Positions 18,549 through 29,890 of a stretch of 64,000 nt of DNA are shown here, in pieces. This stretch comes from Loktanella sp. IMCC34160. Its GTDB lineage: Bacteria; Pseudomonadota; Alphaproteobacteria; Rhodobacterales; Rhodobacteraceae. The notes beneath the pieces are model-generated. The model was not told the origin of the DNA. It made no database searches and saw only the letters and a program-made list of their open reading frames with translations. Made by a program: the position numbers and the translations under genes. Location of the stretch: positions 434,001 to 498,000 of the forward strand of contig NZ_SELP01000004.1 in the NCBI RefSeq assembly GCF_004145845.1, given 5' to 3'. Position 1 is the first letter of the stretch; every line of letters begins with the position of its first letter.

Positions 18549-19376
18549 ATGCTGACAGAGGCTCGCCGCGCCCTTTTGCTGTCTGCGGTGCGCGACGCGG
18601 CAGCGCAGGACATCCTGCCCCGGTTTCGTCGCCTGACTGCCGACCAGATCGGGACCAAGTCCGGCCCAGCCGATATTGTCACCATTGCCGACCGCGAGGC
18701 CGAGGCCCGGATCACCGCCCGCATCGCGGCCGACTGGCCCGAGGCGCTGGTGGTGGGGGAAGAGGCAGTCTCGGCCGACCCTGCACTCTTGGACCGGATG
18801 GACCGGGCAGACTGGGCCGTGGTGGTCGATCCGGTTGACGGCACATGGAACTTTGCCAATGGGTTGGCCACCTTTGGGGTCATCGTCGCGGTGCAATATC
18901 GGGGCCAAACCGTCTGGGGGGCGATCTATGACCCGCTGATGGACGACTGGGTCGAGGCGGGGGGCGACGCATGGTTCCTGTCCGACGATGGCACCCGGAC
19001 GCCCCTGACAACCTCCACCACCGCGCGGGCCGAAGAGATGACAGGCTTCATCCCCCTGTTCCTGTTCCCCAAACAGGTCCAACCGGCCTTTGGCGCGGCA
19101 TTTGCACGGTTCGGCCGGGTGCAGTCATTGCGCTGTTCGGCCCATGAATACCGGCTCTTGGCGCAGGGACGGGTTGAGTTCGTCCTGTCCGCCATGCTGA
19201 ACCCCTGGGACCATCTGGCGGGCGCGCATGCGGCGCGTCGGGCCGGGGGCGTGGCGTGGCTGCTGAGCGGCGAGGACTATACCGCCGCACATCGGCACGG
19301 GCCGCTTCTGGTGGCCGGATCGGAGCAAGGCTGGCAGGCCGTGGCCGCAATCCTGCGGCCGATCCTGTCGGGCTAG
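18549..19376 (+). CDS. Inositol-monophosphatase-family phosphatase
   Basis: Mg-dependent phosphatase of the IMPase/FBPase fold, 275 residues, with the metal-binding motifs GEEAVS and DPVDGTWNFANG and the C-terminal WDHLAGAHAARRAGG motif that carries the third metal ligand. Substrates of this family include inositol phosphate, histidinol phosphate, PAP and FBP; none can be chosen here. It follows efp and its stop overlaps the convergent ygfZ stop by four bases. Confidence 0.85.
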   Translation: MLTEARRALLLSAVRDAAAQDILPRFRRLTADQIGTKSGPADIVTIADREAEARITARIAADWPEALVVGEEAVSADPALLDRMDRADWAVVVDPVDGTWNFANGLATFGVIVAVQYRGQTVWGAIYDPLMDDWVEAGGDAWFLSDDGTRTPLTTSTTARAEEMTGFIPLFLFPKQVQPAFGAAFARFGRVQSLRCSAHEYRLLAQGRVEFVLSAMLNPWDHLAGAHAARRAGGVAWLLSGEDYTAAHRHGPLLVAGSEQGWQAVAAILRPILSG

Positions 19377-20116
19377 TCCTTTTCCCAGACCACTTGTGCC
19401 TCCCCGGCGGTCATCGCGCCGCCGGCCCGGTCGAACCGCAGGTAGGCAAGGGCCTGATCCCCCGCAACGCTGTGCAGAATGCCCGCATCGCGATCACCTG
19501 CCATGATCGGGGTGCCGGGGGTGACCTCGCCGCTGACCCTAACCTGGGCCAGCCCCTTTTTCAGCTCGGTCTTGTGTTTCATCCGGGCGGTGACCTCTTG
19601 CCCGACATAGCATCCCTTGCGGAAATCCACCCCGTGCAGCCGTTCAAAGCCCATTTCAAGGATATAGCTGTCGGGTGTCAGCTCGGCGCCCGTTTCGGGC
19701 ACCATCCGGGTCACGCGCAGGGCGGTCCAGTCGGTGCCGTCGTCCCCGCCTTCCGCACCGTAAAGACGCCAGCCAAGGGCTGGGTCGCGCGGGTCCATGA
19801 CCGCTCCTTCGGGTGCGGGGCCGGTGCCGCGACGAACCTGCATCGCTGTCTCCTCGATCCCGACCTTGGCGCGCAGCTTGTACATCGACAAACGCTGCGC
19901 CAGCGCCGGTGCAAGCGCCGTATCGACGTCCAGCAGAATGCGGTCTCCGTCGCCCTTGAGGAAGAAATCGGCCAGATACTTTCCCTGCGGCGTCAGAAGG
20001 GCCGCGTAGACGATCCCGCCGTCACGGGTCTTGTCGACGTCATTGGTGACCAGACCTTGAAGGAAATGGGCGCGATCCTCGCCGGTGATCGCCAGAATGG
20101 TGCGGGTGTCGGACAT
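19373..20116 (-). CDS. ygfZ: Folate-binding protein YgfZ (Fe-S cluster repair/assembly)
   Basis: GcvT-like tetrahydrofolate-binding protein (CAF17/YgfZ family), 247 residues, that supports [4Fe-4S] enzymes. The family motif KGCYVGQEVTAR with its conserved Cys lies near residue 165, and the N-terminus has the GcvT-like FLQGLVTNDV segment. It is convergent with the phosphatase gene, sharing four bases. A repeat element lies ~60 bases beyond its 5' end. Confidence 0.9.
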   Translation of the reverse strand: MSDTRTILAITGEDRAHFLQGLVTNDVDKTRDGGIVYAALLTPQGKYLADFFLKGDGDRILLDVDTALAPALAQRLSMYKLRAKVGIEETAMQVRRGTGPAPEGAVMDPRDPALGWRLYGAEGGDDGTDWTALRVTRMVPETGAELTPDSYILEMGFERLHGVDFRKGCYVGQEVTARMKHKTELKKGLAQVRVSGEVTPGTPIMAGDRDAGILHSVAGDQALAYLRFDRAGGAMTAGEAQVVWEKD

Positions 20117-20176
20117 GGGGCAGCTCCCTTCGCGTTGATCGGGATATAGGGTGGACGCAGGCGCCTGTCAGCCCCG

Positions 20177-20367
20177 GGATGGTGGGTTAAAACCCACCTT
20201 ACGTGAGGGGCTCTGCCCCTCTGGCCCTTTCGGGCCATTCACCCCGGAGTATTTGGGGCAAAATGAGAGTCCATTCTTCTTTGGGTTAGAAATATCCTCT
20301 GGGGGCCGTGAATTGTCGGGTGGGGGGCGAAGCGCCCCCGGGTAAGGTGGGTCTTGACCCACCATCC
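20177..20367 (+). repeat. Composite intergenic palindromic repeat, copy B (full)
   Basis: Opens with GGTGGGTTAAAACCCACC and contains GGGGCTCTGCCCC, GGCCCTTTCGGGCC, CACCCCGGAGTATTTGGGG, TCCATTCTTCTTTGGGTT and AATATCCTCTGGGGGCC. It continues with GGGGGCGAAGCGCCCCC and closes with GGTGGGTCTTGACCCACC. Most blocks are self-complementary, so the transcript would fold into a chain of hairpins. It ends right at the stop of the minus-strand exporter gene. Confidence 0.9.
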
Positions 20368-20368
20368 C

Positions 20369-22150
20369 CTAGGCGTCGTCTCGGAACTGCATCCGGTAAA
20401 GGTCCGCGTAATGGCCGCCACGGGCCAGAAGCGCGTCATGGGTGCCTTCGTCCACCACGCGGCCCCGATCCATGACCACGATCTTGTCGGCGTCCCGCAC
20501 GGTCGACAGGCGGTGCGCGATCACCAGCGTGGTGCGGCCCTTGGACAGGGTTTCCAGTGCCTCCTGCACCACCGCCTCAGACCTGGTGTCCAGCGCGCTG
20601 GTCGCCTCGTCCAGCAACAGCACGGGCGTGTCGCGCAGCAGGGCGCGGGCGATGGCGATCCGCTGCCGCTGCCCGCCCGAAAGGTTCGACCCGCGCGGCC
20701 CGGCCGGGCTGTCGAGGCCCTTGGGCAGCTTGGGCAGGAATTCCGTGACATGGGCTGCGTCCAGCACCTGCTGCAGCCGCTCCTCGGTGATATCGGTGCG
20801 ACCCAGCAGGATGTTTTCGCGCAAGGTATCGTCGAACAGGGCCGCATCCTGACTGACCACCGAAAACAGCCCGCGCAGGTCGGACAGCGTCAGGTCGGTC
20901 GTATCCACCCCGCCAATCGTGACGGCGCCGCTGTCCGCATCCACAAGCCGGGTCAGCAGGTTGAAGACGGTGCTTTTCCCCGCCCCCGACGCGCCCACCA
21001 GCGCCACGGTCTGCCCGCCCCCGGCGGTCACGGTCACACCCCGCAGCACGGTCTGGTCGCCATAAGACAGGGTCACATCGCGCAACGCGATCTCGGGCGC
21101 GCCGACGGGCGCGGGCAGGGCGCGCGCCGGGTCTTTCAGCGCGACCGGTTCGGCAAAGACCCCGTTGATCCGCTCGATCGAGGCCGAGGCCGCCTGCATC
21201 TGCCCCGACAGGTTGCCCAGTCGCCGCAGCGGGTCGAAGGACAGCGCCATTGCGGTAAAGAAGGCCATGAAATCCCCGACGGTCTTGTCGCCAGAGATGA
21301 TCTGAAGCCCCCCGAAATAAAGCACGCACAGGAACCCGATCCCGGTCATGATGTCGATCAGCGCCGGGATCAGCGCCTGCCCGAAGGCGGATCCAACCTC
21401 GGACCGGACCCGCTCTTCGGTAAGGCTGCGGTAGCGGTCGGACTGGTAGCGTTCCAGCCGGTTCAGCTTGATCGGGGCAATCCCGTGAAAGATCTCGTCC
21501 AGCCGGATCGACATGCGGCCCGCCACTTCCCGCGCCGCCCGCGCCCGCCGCCGGACAAAGCCCTGCGCCAGCAGCGAGGGCAGGATCAGCAGCGGAATGC
21601 CTAGAAGCGCCAATACGGTCCAGAGCCAGTCTATCCAAAGCGCCACCCCGAACAGCGCGATGACCGAAACCACGTCCCGCCCCAGCCCGGTGGCGAGCTG
21701 GTTCCACACCAGCCCGATGGATTCCACATCCCCCTGCACCCGTTCGATCAGGTAGCCCGGCGGGTTCTTTTGATGAAACGCGCTGTCGAGCCGCATCAGC
21801 TTGTCCACCAGACCAGTCCTCAGGTCGGCGGCCATGCGCTGTTGCACCCGCGTCATCAGCACCCGTTGCAGGACAGAGGTGACCGCGCGGACCGCGAAGA
21901 TCACCAGAATTCCGCCGCCGACGGTCCAAAGCATCCCGATATTGCCGGCGACGAAGACATCGTCGAACATCGGCTTGATCAGATAGCTGATCAGCCCGAG
22001 CATCGACCCTTCGATGACCATGAACACCAGCGCCGCGCCCAGCGTGCCCTTGTGCCGATGCAGGAACCCCCTCCAGAGCCACGCCAAAAGCGCCCGCACG
22101 GTCTGGGGCGCGGGGGCGGGCGTCACGTCGGGGGTGTTGGTCAGGGTCAT
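20369..22150 (-). CDS. ABC exporter, MsbA-like (fused membrane and ATPase domains)
   Basis: Half-transporter of 593 residues: six transmembrane helices in residues ~30-320, then an ATPase domain with Walker A GASGAGKST, signature LSGGQRQRIAIARALL and Walker B VLLLDEATSALD. Length and order fit lipid A flippase MsbA and related multidrug/lipid exporters; a dedicated role in lipid A transport is plausible but not shown. The ATG at 22150 has GAGGGGG seven bases upstream. It lies 52 bases downstream of murD on the same strand, so the two envelope genes may be co-transcribed. Confidence 0.85.
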   Translation of the reverse strand: MTLTNTPDVTPAPAPQTVRALLAWLWRGFLHRHKGTLGAALVFMVIEGSMLGLISYLIKPMFDDVFVAGNIGMLWTVGGGILVIFAVRAVTSVLQRVLMTRVQQRMAADLRTGLVDKLMRLDSAFHQKNPPGYLIERVQGDVESIGLVWNQLATGLGRDVVSVIALFGVALWIDWLWTVLALLGIPLLILPSLLAQGFVRRRARAAREVAGRMSIRLDEIFHGIAPIKLNRLERYQSDRYRSLTEERVRSEVGSAFGQALIPALIDIMTGIGFLCVLYFGGLQIISGDKTVGDFMAFFTAMALSFDPLRRLGNLSGQMQAASASIERINGVFAEPVALKDPARALPAPVGAPEIALRDVTLSYGDQTVLRGVTVTAGGGQTVALVGASGAGKSTVFNLLTRLVDADSGAVTIGGVDTTDLTLSDLRGLFSVVSQDAALFDDTLRENILLGRTDITEERLQQVLDAAHVTEFLPKLPKGLDSPAGPRGSNLSGGQRQRIAIARALLRDTPVLLLDEATSALDTRSEAVVQEALETLSKGRTTLVIAHRLSTVRDADKIVVMDRGRVVDEGTHDALLARGGHYADLYRMQFRDDA

Positions 22151-22202
22151 GGCCCCCTCTATCCCGTTGGCCCCGACAGGGGCAAGCCAAAGCGCGGGCG
22201 GG

Positions 22203-23603
22203 TCAGGACAGGCCCGCCCGGACGCGGGCGGTGAAATCCTCGCCCCGCAGTTCGAAGTTGTCGTATTGGTCGAAACTGGCGCAGGCGGGGGCCAGAAGGA
22301 CCGTATCGCCCGCTTCGGCCTCGGCCATGGCGCGGGTGACGGCGGTGTCCATCGTGGTGCAGACCTCGGCCTCGACACCGGTCAGTTGGCGGGCGAAATC
22401 CTCTGCCTCACGCCCGATGACATAGGCCTTCAGGACCGAACCGGTGGCGGGCAGAAGGCCGGACAGACCGCCCTCTTTCTGCAAGCCGCCGCAGATCCAG
22501 CGGATCCGGTCAAAGGCGCCAAGCGCCTTGGCCGCGCTGTCCACATTGGTGGCCTTGCTGTCGTTGACGTAACGCACCCCGCGGGCCTCGGCCACCAGTT
22601 GTGACCGGTGCGGCAGGCCCGGATAGGTTTTCATCGCCGCCTCGATCTGGCGCGGTCCGATGCCCAGCGTCCGCGCGGCGGCATAGGCGGCACAGGCGTT
22701 CTGGTGGTTATGGGCGCCCGGCAGGCCCGACACTGCCCGCAGGTCGATTGAGGCCACCTGCCGCCCCTTGCGGTATTCCGACAGGAACCCTTTGCGGGCA
22801 AAGACGGTCCAGCCTTCTCCGGCCAGCTTTTGCCCCGAAGAGATGCGGATCACCCGATCATCGCCCGGCCCCTCGGAAAGCTGGTTTGCGAGATAGCGGC
22901 CTTCGGCCTCATCCACGCCGATCACGGCCCGGTCCGGTCCGCCTTCGGCAAACAGACGCCGTTTGGCCGCGAAATAGCCGCCCGGTCCGCCGTGCCGGTC
23001 AAGGTGATCGGGAGACAGGTTTGTGAAGACGGCCACATCCGGGGTCAGGGCGCGGGCAAGGTCTGTCTGGTAGCTGGACAGTTCCAGAACGATCACCTCG
23101 CCATCGCGGGCGGGGTCAAGATCCAGCACCCCACGGCCGATATTGCCGGCAAGTTGGGTCGGGCGGCCCGCCTCTGACAGGATGTGGTGCAAGAGTGCCG
23201 AGGTGGTGGATTTGCCGTTCGACCCGGTGATCGCCACGATCCGGGGCGTCTGGTCGAAACTGTCCCAGTCGTCGCCCCCGAAGGACCGAAAGAACAAGCC
23301 GATGTCATTGTCCACAGGCACGCCCGCCACCAGGGCTGCGGCAATCGCGGGATGCGGGGCGGGGTAAAGATGCGGAATGCCGGGCGAGGTGACGAGCGCG
23401 GCGAGGCCCGACAGGGTCTTGTCCTTGCTCAGGTCGGCAAGGGTCAGCCCTTCGGCCTCTGCCGCGTCGCGGGCGGTCTGGCTGTCGTCCCAGCAGATCG
23501 GCTCGGCCCCACCCGCGATCAGCGCGCGCGCTGTGGCCCGGCCCGACCGGCCCAGCCCGAGAACACCGATTTTCTGTCCCGCGACACCGCGCACTGGAAT
23601 CAT
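22203..23603 (-). CDS. murD: UDP-N-acetylmuramoyl-L-alanine--D-glutamate ligase
   Basis: Adds D-glutamate to UDP-MurNAc-L-Ala in peptidoglycan synthesis. The 466-residue protein has the N-terminal [13 protein letters not shown] motif, the ATP-binding [10 protein letters not shown], the Mur-ligase HLDRHGG segment, YVNDSKATN, and [12 protein letters not shown] near the C-terminus, all MurD signatures. The ATG at 23603 has AAGG nine bases upstream. Other mur genes are not adjacent, which is less usual since murD often sits in the dcw cluster. Confidence 0.94.
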   Translation of the reverse strand: MIPVRGVAGQKIGVLGLGRSGRATARALIAGGAEPICWDDSQTARDAAEAEGLTLADLSKDKTLSGLAALVTSPGIPHLYPAPHPAIAAALVAGVPVDNDIGLFFRSFGGDDWDSFDQTPRIVAITGSNGKSTTSALLHHILSEAGRPTQLAGNIGRGVLDLDPARDGEVIVLELSSYQTDLARALTPDVAVFTNLSPDHLDRHGGPGGYFAAKRRLFAEGGPDRAVIGVDEAEGRYLANQLSEGPGDDRVIRISSGQKLAGEGWTVFARKGFLSEYRKGRQVASIDLRAVSGLPGAHNHQNACAAYAAARTLGIGPRQIEAAMKTYPGLPHRSQLVAEARGVRYVNDSKATNVDSAAKALGAFDRIRWICGGLQKEGGLSGLLPATGSVLKAYVIGREAEDFARQLTGVEAEVCTTMDTAVTRAMAEAEAGDTVLLAPACASFDQYDNFELRGEDFTARVRAGLS

Positions 23604-23670
23604 CTGAACACCTTCTGGCTTTGGTCGGGGCAGACTGCCCTTGGCCCGTGAAATGCGCAAGGTGCGGGGG

Positions 23671-23875
23671 GTGGTGGGTTAAAACCCACCTTACGTTCAG
23701 GGGCGCTGCCCCTCTGGCCCGTTCCGGGCCATTCACCCCGGGATATTTCAGACCCAAAGAAGCGGGCTAGACTGAGGTCCATTCTTCTTTGGGTTCCAAA
23801 TATCCTCTGGGGGCCATGAATTTTCTGGTGGGGGGCGAAGCGCCCCCGGGTAAGGTGGGTCTTGACCCACCATCC
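23671..23875 (+). repeat. Composite intergenic palindromic repeat, copy C (full, diverged middle)
   Basis: Same ends and order as the copy at 20177 (GGTGGGTTAAAACCCACC ... GGTGGGTCTTGACCCACC). The middle differs: it reads GGGATATTTCAGACCC, and about 15 extra bases precede the CCATTCTTCTTTGGG block. It lies between the icd stop side and the murD start, both on the minus strand. Confidence 0.9.
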
Positions 23876-23884
23876 GCGAAGGGG

Positions 23885-23905
23885 AAAGGGCGCCCGAAGG
23901 CGCCC
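23885..23905 (-). terminator. Rho-independent terminator of icd
   Basis: On the minus strand GGGCGCC-TTCG-GGCGCCC is followed by TTTCCCC. The stable UUCG loop and the position 26 bases after the icd stop support termination. Confidence 0.75.
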
Positions 23906-23930
23906 CCGACTTTGTCATTGTCCGGTTGGA

Positions 23931-26135
<2,205 letters not shown>

Positions 26136-26160
26136 GATGTCCTCGCCAGAATCAAGTTTG

Positions 26161-26179
26161 GCATACAATAGTATACAAT
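26161..26179 (-). promoter_or_regulatory. Direct repeat in the icd leader, possible operator
   Basis: Two nine-base units, ATTGTATAC and ATTGTATGC (minus-strand reading), are separated by one base, 26-44 bases before the icd start. The AT-rich ATTGTATAC unit resembles half-sites of GntR/FCD-type regulators. Function is inferred only from the repeat and its position. Confidence 0.35.
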
Positions 26180-26394
26180 TTCCCGGGACGCCAGTGACCA
26201 AGCTGTCACAGGCACCATATAGCCGGGGGTCCAGCCGGTCTTACTTTGCGGCCTTGTCCGATGGCAACAAGACACTGGAAAAACGGTTTCGCCCACGCTA
26301 ACGGTTTCAGCGCGTGGGGCGATGGCGTCGCCCCGTGATTCCACGCATGTCCGTCCTGAACGCCGGGACCTCTTTGCTAAGAAGGGGGCCAAAC

Positions 26395-27597
26395 ATGGAC
26401 CGTCCCGAATTCTACCGTTTTCACCAGGGCGACCGGATCCTGCCGTTCGCCGCATCCGAATATGATGCCCGCCTTGCCGGGCTGCGCAAGATCATGGCCG
26501 ACGCCGGGGTCGACGCCGCCGTGTTCACCTCGATGCACAACATCGCCTATTACTCGGGGTTCCTGTACTGTTCGTTCGGGCGGCCCTACGGGCTGGTCGT
26601 GACCGCAACCGACAGCGTGACCATCAGCGCGGGCATCGACGCGGCCCAGCCCTGGCGGCGCTGCCACGGCGACAACATCACCTATACCGACTGGAAGCGG
26701 AACAACTACTGGCGGGCGATCCGCTCGGTCACCGGCACCGGCAAGGTCATCGGCTACGAGGGCGACCACATCAGCCTTGCGCAAAAGGCGCTGCTGGATG
26801 AGTTCCTGTCGCCGTCGGAAACCCGCGACATTGCCGCCGCGACCATGGTGCAGCGGATGCACAAATCCGCGGCCGAACTGGAGATGATCCGCGCGGGCGC
26901 GGCCACGGCGGATGTTGGTGGCTTTGCCATTCGCGACGCGATCAGCGTCGGCGCGCGCGAGATTGACGTGGCCATGGCGGGCCGCGACGCGATGGAACTG
27001 GAGATCGCCAAACGCTTCCCCGAGGCCGAATACCGCGACACCTGGGTCTGGTTCCAGTCGGGCATCAACACCGATGGGGCGCATAACCCCGTGACCGCAC
27101 GGCAGTTGCAAGTCGGCGATATCCTGTCGCTGAACACCTTCCCGATGATCTCGGGCTATTACACCGCGCTGGAACGAACCATGTTCGTGCGCGAGGTGGA
27201 CGAGGCCAGCCTGAAGATCTGGGAGGCCAACGTCGCCGCCCACGAACTGGGGATCAGCCTGCTGAAGCCCGGTGCGAAATGTTCGGACATCACGGCGCAG
27301 ATCAACGATTTCTTCGCCGAACGGCAGCTTCTGCAATACCGGACCTTCGGCTATGGCCATTCCTTCGGTGTGCTGTCCCACTACTACGGACGCGAGGCCG
27401 GGCTGGAACTGCGCGAAGACATCGACACGGTTCTGGAACCGGGCATGGTAATCAGCATGGAGCCGATGCTGACCATCCCCGAAGGCCAGCCGGGGGCCGG
27501 TGGCTACCGCGAACATGACATCATGATCATCACCGAAGACGGCAACGAGGATATCACCAAGTATCCCTACGGGCCGGAATTCAACGTGGTCGGATAA
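26395..27597 (+). CDS. Creatinase (creatine amidinohydrolase)
   Basis: Hydrolyses creatine to sarcosine and urea. The 400-residue pita-bread-fold protein tracks Pseudomonas creatinase closely in remembered blocks: FTSMHNIAYYSGFLYCSFGR, DAAQPWRRCHGDNI, WFQSGINTDGAHNPVT with the catalytic His (residue ~230), and FGYGHSFGVLSHYYGREAG. These residues distinguish creatinase from metal-dependent Xaa-Pro peptidases of the same fold. The ATG at 26395 follows AAGAAGGGGG. No creatininase, sarcosine oxidase or urease gene is adjacent, so the downstream steps must be elsewhere. Confidence 0.9.
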   Translation: MDRPEFYRFHQGDRILPFAASEYDARLAGLRKIMADAGVDAAVFTSMHNIAYYSGFLYCSFGRPYGLVVTATDSVTISAGIDAAQPWRRCHGDNITYTDWKRNNYWRAIRSVTGTGKVIGYEGDHISLAQKALLDEFLSPSETRDIAAATMVQRMHKSAAELEMIRAGAATADVGGFAIRDAISVGAREIDVAMAGRDAMELEIAKRFPEAEYRDTWVWFQSGINTDGAHNPVTARQLQVGDILSLNTFPMISGYYTALERTMFVREVDEASLKIWEANVAAHELGISLLKPGAKCSDITAQINDFFAERQLLQYRTFGYGHSFGVLSHYYGREAGLELREDIDTVLEPGMVISMEPMLTIPEGQPGAGGYREHDIMIITEDGNEDITKYPYGPEFNVVG

Positions 27598-27687
27598 CGC
27601 CATTGTGACGCGGCGGGACAGGAGTGTTTTGCAACCGGCGTTCAGGGTGCTAAGGATCGTTCAACGTTGCTTATTGCCGGGAATCTA

Positions 27688-28530
27688 ATGCCGTTTTTGA
27701 CACCCACCCGCCGCGCCTTCATTGCCCTTGCCGGATCTGCCGCCGCCACCGCCTGTACCCCGGTGCCCGAGGATGTCGTCGGCCCCGACGGCGAGGGCCC
27801 GATGTCGGCGCAGCAGGCGATGGACCTGTTCGGTTTCATCCCGGTGGAAGGTTACGGCCCGATCGAGGATGGCGGCTTCAGCCTGCCGCCGATCCCGCCC
27901 AGTTTTCTGGAATGGCCCAACCGGCGGCAACTGGTCTTCTACGAAGGCGAGCGCGAGCCGGGCAGCATCGAAATCGACCCATGGGCCAAGTTCCTTTACT
28001 TCATCCTCGAGGATGGCACCGCATGGCGTTACCCCATCGCCGTGGGACGCGCCGGTCTGTCGCTGCGCGGGACGACTGTGATCCGGGTCAAGAAGGAATG
28101 GCCGGGCTGGACCCCGACCGCGAACATGCTGCGCCGCCAGCCCGAGGTCTATGGACCCTTCCGCCGTGGCGTCGAAGGCGGGTTGGCCAGCCCCCTGGGT
28201 GCGCGGGCGCTCTATCTCTATCGCGGCAACCGCGACACCCACTACCGCATCCACGGAACGAATGACCTGCCGTCGATTGGCAATTCGGGGTCGGCGGGCT
28301 GTATCCGGCTGTTCAACCACGACATCATCGACCTGTTCGACCGGGTCGAAGTTCCGACGACGGTGAACATCCGCACCGAAGAGGATTCCCTGCGCCTGCT
28401 TGGCCCGGCCTACAGCCCGCGCGGGGTGGAACTGCCGCCAACCATCGTCAGCCCGGAATCGATCTACGGGGCGACGGATGTCGTGTCTGACGATGCCGCG
28501 GACGGGGACGACGGCGGCTCCGACGCCTGA
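27688..28530 (+). CDS. L,D-transpeptidase (YkuD) lipoprotein
   Basis: Cell-wall cross-linking or lipoprotein-anchoring enzyme of the YkuD family, 280 residues. The N-terminus has a twin-arginine-like TRRAFIALAG stretch followed by ATAC, so export as a Tat-type lipoprotein is plausible. The catalytic motif is complete: IHGTND, then SGSAGCIRLFNHD with the nucleophilic Cys. The ATG at 27688 gives a clean signal peptide; a TTG 21 bases upstream is the alternative. A low-complexity Asp/Gly tail ends the protein. Confidence 0.88.
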   Translation: MPFLTPTRRAFIALAGSAAATACTPVPEDVVGPDGEGPMSAQQAMDLFGFIPVEGYGPIEDGGFSLPPIPPSFLEWPNRRQLVFYEGEREPGSIEIDPWAKFLYFILEDGTAWRYPIAVGRAGLSLRGTTVIRVKKEWPGWTPTANMLRRQPEVYGPFRRGVEGGLASPLGARALYLYRGNRDTHYRIHGTNDLPSIGNSGSAGCIRLFNHDIIDLFDRVEVPTTVNIRTEEDSLRLLGPAYSPRGVELPPTIVSPESIYGATDVVSDDAADGDDGGSDA

Positions 28531-28906
28531 TCGCCTCTGGGGCGGAACGTTCGGCTAGTGCAACAAGTTGACGGCCTTTCAGGACGAAACGGTCATTTTG
28601 TAGTCCGGGCCGAATAGCGCCGAAGGTGCCGGCCCATCGCCAGACCGCCCACGGGGCTGGCGATTTTGCCTGACTGGGTGCATCGCTCATGCGGAGCGCG
28701 GACGTGGCAGAGATAAAGCGCAAAGCACCGGCGTTGATCGCCATCCCGCGGTCTGCCGATGGGCCTCCTGCCAAAGGTCGGACTTGGGCCCAAAGCCGAC
28801 TTTCGTAGTTTTGTTCAGACAATCCCGCTTTCTAATTGCAGCAAATCAAGACGACGCCGACACCTGCGCTTGGGGCGCTTTGTTGCCTGCGGGTCGGGGG
28901 CCGCCG
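28531..28906. other. 376-base gap without a recognisable gene
   Basis: Between the transpeptidase stop and the convergent bpt stop. Both strands contain short open frames, but none has a credible ribosome site or codon pattern. The segment TTGGGCCCAAAGCCGACTTT (28785-28804) partly resembles a stretch at 50695 in the gap after the integrase (shared AGCCGACTTT). It may be the decayed remnant of a mobile or repeated sequence; nothing firmer can be said. Confidence 0.4.
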
Positions 28907-29734
28907 CTAGCGCACCGTCCGCGTGTCGGGCAGGGTGATTTTTGCCACTTGTTCGGCAATCGGATCGACGGACAGCGGGTGGGTTTCATCGGCGAAATCG
29001 GCCGGGTCGGTCATCCGTTGCCACGTCCCGCGGCGAAAGACCTCAAGCGCGGAAAACTTGGCCTTGTAGCCCATCTTCGGGCTGCCCGGCACCCAATAGC
29101 CAAGGTAAACGTAAGGCAGGCCCAACTCCCGCGCGATCTGCACGTGGTCTAGGATCACATAGGTGCCAAGACTGTCCTTGTCCTTCTCGGGGTCGAAGAA
29201 CGAATAGACCATGCTCAGCCCGTCATCGAGGATATCGGTCAGGCAGACGGCAGTCAGATCGTCGGGGTTGCCGGATGCGGGGTCCGAATATTCGATCAGC
29301 CGGGACCGGATCGGGGTCTCTTCGACCATGGCTGCGAATTCGAACATATCCATGTCCGCCATGCCGCCATCGGCGTGCCGGCTGTCCAGATATCGCCGGA
29401 ACAGATCGTATTGTTCGTCCGAGGCCCAGGGCGACCGGGCCCGGCGGGCAAGGTAAGCGTTGCGGCGGGCGACGCGCCGCTGCCCCTTGTTGGGCACGAA
29501 ATCGGCCACCCGGATCCGGGCCGAGAGGCAGGCGGCGCAATCGGCGCAAGACGGGCGGTACAACACGTTCTGCGACCGCCGGAACCCCTGTTTCGACAAG
29601 TGATCGTTCAGCCGTTCGGCCTGCTCCCCCTGTAGCGCTGTAAACAACTTCCGCTCCATCCGGCCCTCAAGGTAGGGGCAGGGTTGCGGCGCCGTCACAT
29701 AGAACTGGGGCGCAAGAGGCAGGGTATGGCGCAT
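28907..29734 (-). CDS. bpt: Aspartate/glutamate leucyltransferase (N-end rule)
   Basis: Transfers leucine from Leu-tRNA to proteins with N-terminal Asp or Glu, marking them for ClpSAP degradation. The 275-residue protein has the ATE1-like N-terminal CPYLEGR segment and the cysteine-rich [17 protein letters not shown] block, with the family core [13 protein letters not shown] and [17 protein letters not shown]. It is shorter than eukaryotic ATE1 and fits the bacterial Bpt class (~240-280). It is convergent with the transpeptidase gene. Confidence 0.92.
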   Translation of the reverse strand: MRHTLPLAPQFYVTAPQPCPYLEGRMERKLFTALQGEQAERLNDHLSKQGFRRSQNVLYRPSCADCAACLSARIRVADFVPNKGQRRVARRNAYLARRARSPWASDEQYDLFRRYLDSRHADGGMADMDMFEFAAMVEETPIRSRLIEYSDPASGNPDDLTAVCLTDILDDGLSMVYSFFDPEKDKDSLGTYVILDHVQIARELGLPYVYLGYWVPGSPKMGYKAKFSALEVFRRGTWQRMTDPADFADETHPLSVDPIAEQVAKITLPDTRTVR

Positions 29735-29840
29735 CGGCTTCCGACAGGTGTTCCAAGGGGCAGGTTAGCAACGCATCTGCCACAGGCCAAGCACTTGGTT
29801 ACTATTCGGTAAACAGGGGCAACGGCCCGCCACCTGAAAC

Positions 29841-29870
29841 GAAAACGGGCGCCCCCGAAGGCGCGCCCGA
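29841..29870 (-). terminator. Rho-independent terminator of gabD
   Basis: On the minus strand a GGGCGCGCC/GGGGGCGCCC stem around a TTCG loop is followed by GTTTTCGTTT, 21 bases past the gabD stop. Confidence 0.78.
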
Positions 29871-29890
29871 GATGATCGGTCTGCGAAGGC

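Noticed and set aside
20177-20367. The repeat blocks as CRISPR repeats
   Set aside because: The copies are thousands of bases apart, are composite and self-complementary, and have no regular spacers or cas genes.
26395-27597. The creatinase gene as an Xaa-Pro aminopeptidase
   Set aside because: The creatinase-specific His segment GAHNPVT and the SFGRPYGLVV and WRRCHGDN blocks fit creatinase, while the metal-ligand set of the peptidases is not evident.
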